DNA from: an uncultured Clostridia bacterium
GTDB taxonomy: Bacteria; Bacillota; Clostridia; Christensenellales; CAG-138
DNA length: 35,717 nt
Direction: 5' to 3'
Assembly (NCBI GenBank): GCA_947166925.1
Contig: CAMVGD010000013.1
Span: 1 to 35,717 of the forward strand
A program made the translations under genes and the position numbers. Under the pieces are notes generated by a model. That model was given only the letters and a program-made list of their open reading frames with translations, was not told the origin of the DNA and ran no database searches. Every line of letters begins with the position of its first letter. Within the stretch, counting starts at the first letter, position 1. Shown piece by piece: positions 31,326 through 35,717 of this stretch.

Positions 31326-32405
31326 ATGACGGAACGAGAACGAGCTATACTCCAAGCGCTGTGCGAAGCGAATGCGCCGAGCGGATTTGAGGACGAAACG
31401 GCGAACGTCGCGCGCGCGGCGATGCAGGAGATCTGCGACGTAACGGAGGATCATCTTCGCAATCTGTATCTGTACCGCAAAAAGAACACCGGCGACAAGC
31501 CCGTTCTGATGCTCGACGCGCACAGCGACGAGGTCGGCTTCATGGTGCATTCGATCCGTCCGACAGGCACGCTGCGGGTCGTGCCGCTCGGCGGATGGAA
31601 CCGCGCGACGCTGCCCGGCACAAGGGTGCTGGTCCGCAACCGCGACGGACGCTGGATCCCCGGCGTGATCGCCGCAAAGCCCCCGCATTTCATGAGCGCG
31701 GCGGAAAAGGAGCGGCAGGGGACGCCCGAGATCCGCGATCTTGCGATCGACATCGGCGCAAAGAGCGCGGAGGAAGCGGAGAGCGTTTTCGGGATCCGCA
31801 TCGGCGAGCCGGTCGTGCCGGACGCGCCGTTTCAGTACGACGCGGAACACGGACTGTTCTTCGGCAAGGCGTTCGATTGCCGGATCGGCTGCGCGGCGCT
31901 TCTGGAGGTCATGCGGCGCATTGCGGATGAGGACCTCAATGTCGACGTCGTCGGCGCGCTGTCCGTGCAGGAGGAGGTCGGCGAGCGCGGCTGCAAGGTC
32001 ACGACCAACCGCATCCGTCCCGACGCGGCGCTCGTGTTCGAGGGCTGTCCCGCGGACGACACCTTCGGCGAGCCGTACGCCATGCAGACAAAGCTCAAAA
32101 ACGGACCGATGATCCGGTTTATGGACACGTCAGTCATCTGTAACCCGCGGTTTGTGCGGTACGCGCTGGATCTTGCGGAACGGGAGCGCATTCCCGCGCA
32201 GGCGGCGGTCCGCGAGGGCGGCGGCAACGACGCGGCGATCATTCAGTCGCAGCTACTGGGCGCGCCCGCGATCGTGCTCGGCGTGCCGGTACGCTACATC
32301 CACACGCCCGCGTGCATCGCCGCGGAAGCGGATTACGACGCGACGGTGGAGCTTGCGCTTGCGCTGATCCGCGCGCTCAATCAATCGGTCATTCAATCAT
32401 TTTGA
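31326..32405 (+). CDS. M42-family metallo-aminopeptidase
   Basis: 359 residues; start after GGAGG. Two-metal ligands of the M42 (glutamyl/deblocking aminopeptidase) family are in place: MLDAHSDEVGFM, FDCRIGC with bridging Asp, QEEVGERG with catalytic Glu pair, FEGCPADD, and YIHTP near the end. EGGGNDAA is also family-typical. It trims N-terminal residues from cytosolic peptides. The next gene starts 21 bases later after AGGAGG, so they may share a transcript. Confidence 0.95.
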   Translation: MTERERAILQALCEANAPSGFEDETANVARAAMQEICDVTEDHLRNLYLYRKKNTGDKPVLMLDAHSDEVGFMVHSIRPTGTLRVVPLGGWNRATLPGTRVLVRNRDGRWIPGVIAAKPPHFMSAAEKERQGTPEIRDLAIDIGAKSAEEAESVFGIRIGEPVVPDAPFQYDAEHGLFFGKAFDCRIGCAALLEVMRRIADEDLNVDVVGALSVQEEVGERGCKVTTNRIRPDAALVFEGCPADDTFGEPYAMQTKLKNGPMIRFMDTSVICNPRFVRYALDLAERERIPAQAAVREGGGNDAAIIQSQLLGAPAIVLGVPVRYIHTPACIAAEADYDATVELALALIRALNQSVIQSF

Positions 32406-32426
32406 ATAATACAACAGGAGGCAGCT

Positions 32427-33608
32427 ATGAACGGAGATTTTACCCTGTATACCCCCACGAAGGTCGTGTTCGGACACGGCGTGGAAAAAAACGCGGGCGC
32501 CATGGTCAAGGCGTTCGGCGGCAAGAAGGTCCTGATCCACTACGGCGGCAAAAGCGCGGTCCGGTCGGGCCTTTTGAAGCGCGTGCAGGATTCGCTGACC
32601 GCGGAGGATATCGATTACGTATCGCTCGGCGGCGTGGTCCCGAATCCGCGTCTTGAAAAGGTCTATGAGGGCGTGAAGATGTGCAAGGCGTACGGCGTCG
32701 ACTTCATCCTTGCGGTCGGCGGCGGCAGCGTCATCGACTCGGCAAAGGCGATCGCGTACGCGCTCGGCGAGCCGGAGCGCGACGTCCGGGAGCTTTATGA
32801 ACACACGCGCACGCCGAAGGCGTGTTTCCCGCTCGGCGTCGTACTGACGCTTGCGGCGTCCGGCAGCGAGATGAGCGACAGCAGCGTCATCTCGTATGAG
32901 AATAAGAAGCGCGGCGTGAACAGCGACCTGTGCCGTCCGAAGTTCGCGCTGATGGATCCGGCGCTCACCAAGACGCTCCCCGCGTATCAGACCGCGGCGG
33001 GCTGCTCGGACATCCTGATGCACACGATGGAGCGGTACTTCGTCAACGGACACCGCATGGAGATCACCGACGCGATCGCGGAGGGACTTTTGAAGACCGT
33101 CATGCGCTATGCAAGGGTTCTGCGCGACGATCCCGAAAACTATGAAGCCCGTGCGGAGATCATGTGGGCGGGTTCGCTCTCGCACAACGGGCTCACCGGC
33201 TGCGGCAACGACGCGGGTGACTGGGCGTGCCACCGGCTCGAGCACGAGCTCAGCGCGCTGTACGACGTCACGCACGGCGCGGGGCTTACCGCGGTGTGGG
33301 GCAGCTGGGCGCGCTACGTCATGAAAAACTGCCTGACGCGCTTCGTCCGCTTTGCCATGTACGTCCACGGGATCAAGCCCTGCGCGACCGACGAGGAAAC
33401 GGCTTTGCGGGGCATTGAGGCGACGGAGGACTTCTTCCGCAGCATCGGCATGCCGACGAATCTAAATGAGCTCGGCGTAAATCCTTCCGAAGACGATATC
33501 AAACTGCTTGCGCACAACTGCGCGGTCGCGACCGGCGGCAAGGTCGGCAGCGCGATGGTGCTGCATGAGGAGGACATGGCGAACATCTTCCGCATGGCGG
33601 CATTATAA
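32427..33608 (+). CDS. Iron-containing (group III) alcohol dehydrogenase
   Basis: 393 residues, normal for the butanol-dehydrogenase type. FTLYTPTKVVFG opens the family, GGGSVIDSAK binds the NAD(P)H phosphates, and the metal set is Asp and His in CSDILMHTMERYF plus two His in CHRLEHELSALYDVTHG. It reduces aldehydes to alcohols, usually with NADPH, in fermentation or aldehyde detoxification. Followed by a terminator. Confidence 0.95.
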   Translation: MNGDFTLYTPTKVVFGHGVEKNAGAMVKAFGGKKVLIHYGGKSAVRSGLLKRVQDSLTAEDIDYVSLGGVVPNPRLEKVYEGVKMCKAYGVDFILAVGGGSVIDSAKAIAYALGEPERDVRELYEHTRTPKACFPLGVVLTLAASGSEMSDSSVISYENKKRGVNSDLCRPKFALMDPALTKTLPAYQTAAGCSDILMHTMERYFVNGHRMEITDAIAEGLLKTVMRYARVLRDDPENYEARAEIMWAGSLSHNGLTGCGNDAGDWACHRLEHELSALYDVTHGAGLTAVWGSWARYVMKNCLTRFVRFAMYVHGIKPCATDEETALRGIEATEDFFRSIGMPTNLNELGVNPSEDDIKLLAHNCAVATGGKVGSAMVLHEEDMANIFRMAAL

Positions 33609-33624
33609 GCCGCAGCGATTTCAC

Positions 33625-33659
33625 AGAGGCACTTCAAAAAAGGAGTGTCTCTTTTTTTA
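33625..33659 (+). terminator. Terminator after the alcohol dehydrogenase
   Basis: AGAGGCACT (33625-33633) pairs with AGTGTCTCT (33644-33652) with one G-U pair, then seven T residues. Confidence 0.82.
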
Positions 33660-33669
33660 TAATTAGTAC

Positions 33670-33698
33670 TTGACAAATATATCGAGGTACGATATAGT
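33670..33698 (+). promoter_or_regulatory. Promoter of the PadR-DUF2812 operon
   Basis: TTGACA (33670-33675), 17-bp spacer, TATAGT (33693-33698). The spacer and downstream region carry repeated ATCGA/TCGAT half-sites. Confidence 0.85.
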
Positions 33699-33726
33699 AT
33701 GTACATCGAAGCTCGATATATCGAAC
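33679..33726 (+). promoter_or_regulatory. Probable PadR operators
   Basis: TATCG-AGGTA-CGATA (33680-33694) and ATCGA-AGC-TCGAT (33706-33718) are inverted repeats, followed by another TATCGA. They cover the spacer, the -10 and the start region, so the regulator encoded next probably represses itself. Confidence 0.68.
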
Positions 33727-33747
33727 TGAGATAGGCAAGGAGGACCT

Positions 33748-34071
33748 ATGAACGGTAAAATCAAAAAGGTCTACGTTCCGATGACCGAATCCGCCTTCTA
33801 TATTCTGTTTTGTTTACAAACGCCGCAGCACGGATACGGGATCAGTCAGCAAGTGAGAAGGCTGACCGGCGGCGCGGTCACCATCGGCGCGGGCACCATG
33901 TACGGCACGCTTTCCAAGATGGAAAAGGACGGTCTGATCCGCTTTTACAGCGAGGAGGACAAGCGAAGGCTGTATCGGATCACCGAACTTGGCAGAGAAG
34001 TCTTGGAAACCGAAATCAAAAGGATCGAAAGATTGTACAAAAACAGCAAAGGGGAGAACATCGATGCGTAA
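33748..34071 (+). CDS. PadR-family transcriptional regulator
   Basis: 107 residues, winged-helix. TESAFYILFCLQTPQHGYGISQQV is the PadR recognition region, GAGTMYGTLSKMEKDGLIRFY the wing-helix signature and KRRLYRITELGREVLETEI the wing and dimer helix. SD AAGGAGG. PadR proteins repress small operons and respond to phenolics, drugs or envelope stress. The stop overlaps the DUF2812 gene by eight bases. Confidence 0.95.
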   Translation: MNGKIKKVYVPMTESAFYILFCLQTPQHGYGISQQVRRLTGGAVTIGAGTMYGTLSKMEKDGLIRFYSEEDKRRLYRITELGREVLETEIKRIERLYKNSKGENIDA

Positions 34072-34609
34072 AACAAAGATCCGTTTTTTCACGATCGCAG
34101 ATTATGAGGACGAAGAACTGTGGCTGAGGAAACAGCATCAGAACGGCTGGAAGCTCGTCAAGATGACGTCGCCGTGTTTCTATACGTTTGAAGAATGTGA
34201 ACCGGAGGACGTCGTTTACCGGCTGGATTTCAAAAACGGCGAACAGACCGAGGAATACCTGCAGATGCTGCAGGACTTCGGCTGGGAATACTTTTTCCAC
34301 TTGTTCGGCTGGCTGTATTTCCGGAAACCCGCAAGCGCGGCGAAGACGGAGGGGGAGGAGGAGCTGTTCAGTGACAACACTTCCCGCGTGGACATGGCGG
34401 AGCATGTCACGCGGACCAGACTGATCCCGCTCATGGTGATCTTTCTCTGCTGCGTGATCCCGAATCTGATCAACGCGATGAACGGCGTCATGGGCAGACT
34501 CAGCACGTTTTTCGGCTTCTTTTTCGGCGTCATGTTCGGGATCTATCTGTTCATGATCATCTACAGCGGGATCAAGCTGAACCGGATCCGGGCAAAGTAT
34601 AAGGACTGA
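34064..34609 (+). CDS. DUF2812 membrane protein
   Basis: 181 residues from ATG 34064, after GGGGAG. The N-terminal soluble part (EDEELWLRKQHQNGWKLVKM and then YRLDFKNGEQTEEYLQMLQDFGWEYFFHLFGWLYF) is the DUF2812 domain. Two membrane helices follow (IPLMVIFLCCVIPNLINAM and FGFFFGVMFGIYLFMIIY). It is commonly co-transcribed with PadR regulators. Biochemical function is unknown; an anti-regulator or transport-accessory role is possible. Confidence 0.9.
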   Translation: MRKTKIRFFTIADYEDEELWLRKQHQNGWKLVKMTSPCFYTFEECEPEDVVYRLDFKNGEQTEEYLQMLQDFGWEYFFHLFGWLYFRKPASAAKTEGEEELFSDNTSRVDMAEHVTRTRLIPLMVIFLCCVIPNLINAMNGVMGRLSTFFGFFFGVMFGIYLFMIIYSGIKLNRIRAKYKD

Positions 34610-34612
34610 TAA

Positions 34613-34640
34613 AAAAGACCTCCCCGCGGGGAGGTCTTTT
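34613..34640. terminator. Bidirectional terminator between DUF2812 and SPFH genes
   Basis: Fully symmetric AAAAGACCTCCCC-GC-GGGGAGGTCTTTT. Works for both convergent genes. Confidence 0.92.
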
Positions 34641-34650
34641 GCTGTTCGGA

Positions 34651-35559
34651 TCACTCGCGTCCCGCGACGTCCCTTAATGCTTCCGCAGCCGCGTCGACGA
34701 GCGTCGCTGCCGCCATCGCGGGATCCCGGAGGATCGCGGCGCGCTGCGCGTTTTTGAGCATCCAGATCTCCTCGACCTGCAGCTTATCGAACGCGATCGA
34801 GAGCAAAGAGAGCCCGAAGCGGCGAAGAAACGAGTCCCGCACCGCGTCCGCCGCTGCCGCCGCAAGGTCGTTCGTGTGCTTTGGCAGCTCGTGCGGGCGG
34901 ATCCCGCTTTGAAACAGTGTGCCGACGGCGGTCGAAAGCGCGGCAACGATCTCCGCGTCAAGCTGCGGCGCGAGGTCCTTCCGTTCAAAGCGTTCCGCGA
35001 CGTTGCCGATCGCACGGTACAGCACGGCGGGATCCTCGACACGGTAGGAATACACGCCCGCAAGCGAAACGGACAGGTCGAAGTCTGCGTCCATGTTGTC
35101 GTCGCGTACGCGGATCAGCACCGGCGCGGGCGTTTCAAATGCGTTGCCGTGGCATTCCTTTGTATTGATGTAATAGACCCGATGGCGGTGCGGCTGGATA
35201 TCGCCGCCGCCGAAGCCGACGCGGTCCAGGACGTCGCGGAAGTAGCCGACCGGTCCTGCGGGACGGTCCGGATCGACAAAGATGTGCTCGCCGGGCTCGG
35301 TCACGACGTCGACGACCTTCTGGTGCGAGACGACGACGAGCGCCTGCCCGTCCGCAACGGACAGCAGCGAGCCGCTTGTAATGACCTCGTCGTCAATGCG
35401 GTCGTTTGCGCTGCGCCCGGATACGTGCTTGTGTCCGCGCGCCATCAGCACGTCGACGGGAAGCCGCGCGAACAACAACCCGATGATTACGGCCACTTTC
35501 AGCAGCGGCCTTTTCATTTGCCCGACGGGCGGGTTACCGGCGCAAAAGTGCCAACGCAT
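34651..35559 (-). CDS. SPFH-domain protein (YdjI/virion-core-like)
   Basis: 302 residues from 35559, or 288 from ATG 35517 (MKRPLLK); neither has an SD. The SPFH/band-7 domain is shown by ITSGSLLSVADGQALVVVSH, VVTEPGEHIFVD, HRVYYINTKECHGNAF and FDLSVSLAGVYSYRVEDP, ending with a helical, Ala-rich tail (AFDKLQVEEIWMLKN). Relatives usually begin with a conserved soluble leader and end with a zinc ribbon. Here the first 30 residues are hydrophobic and the zinc ribbon is missing, so the protein may be truncated or a divergent subtype. Probable membrane-scaffold role. Confidence 0.78.
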   Translation of the reverse strand: MRWHFCAGNPPVGQMKRPLLKVAVIIGLLFARLPVDVLMARGHKHVSGRSANDRIDDEVITSGSLLSVADGQALVVVSHQKVVDVVTEPGEHIFVDPDRPAGPVGYFRDVLDRVGFGGGDIQPHRHRVYYINTKECHGNAFETPAPVLIRVRDDNMDADFDLSVSLAGVYSYRVEDPAVLYRAIGNVAERFERKDLAPQLDAEIVAALSTAVGTLFQSGIRPHELPKHTNDLAAAAADAVRDSFLRRFGLSLLSIAFDKLQVEEIWMLKNAQRAAILRDPAMAAATLVDAAAEALRDVAGRE

Positions 35560-35622
35560 TTTTACAATTTGCCCGCAACTACTTTATTTTGAAAAGCGAA
35601 AACGGAATCGCTGGAAAAGAAA

Positions 35623-35672
35623 AACGCCTTTCAGCTTCGTAGCAACTACTACAAACTGAAAAGCGTTTTTTT
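35623..35672 (+). terminator. Hairpin with T run at the window end
   Basis: AACGCCTTTCAG (35623-35634) pairs with CTGAAAAGCGTT (35656-35667) with one mismatch, enclosing a small GTAG/CTAC hairpin, followed by T residues. No gene on the plus strand reads into it; it probably ends a minus-strand gene lying beyond the window, using the A-rich left side. Confidence 0.55.
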
Positions 35673-35717
35673 GTTTACCTTTTTAGTGTCTGGCTAAAAC
35701 TCCTGTATTTTGAAGAT

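Overview
The window looks like chromosome from a gut-type Clostridia (Firmicutes) with moderately high GC. This is inferred from consensus sigma-A promoters, Shine-Dalgarno (SD) sequences, a perfect CIRCE (HrcA) operator on clpB, a class-I preQ1 riboswitch, and families common in that class (C_GCAxxG_C_C, VUT, M42, PadR-DUF2812, SPFH). Species cannot be named from the sequence.

Layout. 1-330: tRNA cluster Asp(partial)-Phe-Gly-Cys. 308-5217: a region flanked by 25-bp direct repeats of the tRNA-Cys 3' end, best read as a decayed integrated element. It carries two unrecognised genes (the first lacking a start codon), an XRE/nucleotidyltransferase toxin-antitoxin-like pair under a palindromic operator, and an AT-rich patch, but no visible integrase. 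5250-5960: an IS200-type insertion sequence whose tnpA leader folds over its own SD. 6102-10989: a carbohydrate locus (type-B carboxylesterase, GH31 glycosidase, divergent GPH sugar transporter). 11194-15395: LRR lipoprotein, PPC/DUF296 protein, propeller-like protein, SDR and a VUT-family queuosine-precursor transporter behind a preQ1-I riboswitch, with dispersed repeats between genes. 15570-17313: a small HEYGH protein on an apparently leaderless transcript, and tyrS.

17511-21700 is the most interesting part: a compact RiPP-type operon. In order it has an HPr-kinase-like protein, a 40-aa precursor peptide, a radical SAM/SPASM enzyme, a PqqD-like recognition protein and two paralogous methyltransferases. 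The precursor leader has a YxxPxM motif like the YxxPxL leader motif of lasso peptides, and a kinase of this general kind tailors some lasso peptides, yet no lasso cyclase or leader protease is present. It is a candidate for an undescribed peptide natural-product class.

21763-35559 is mostly ordinary chromosome: a C_GCAxxG_C_C/flavin reductase/HD-domain operon, an ECF sigma/membrane anti-sigma-like pair, clpB, a LURP-one-like gene with an AlkZ-related gene, a methyltransferase, an M42 peptidase, an iron-type alcohol dehydrogenase, a PadR-DUF2812 pair and an SPFH-domain protein.
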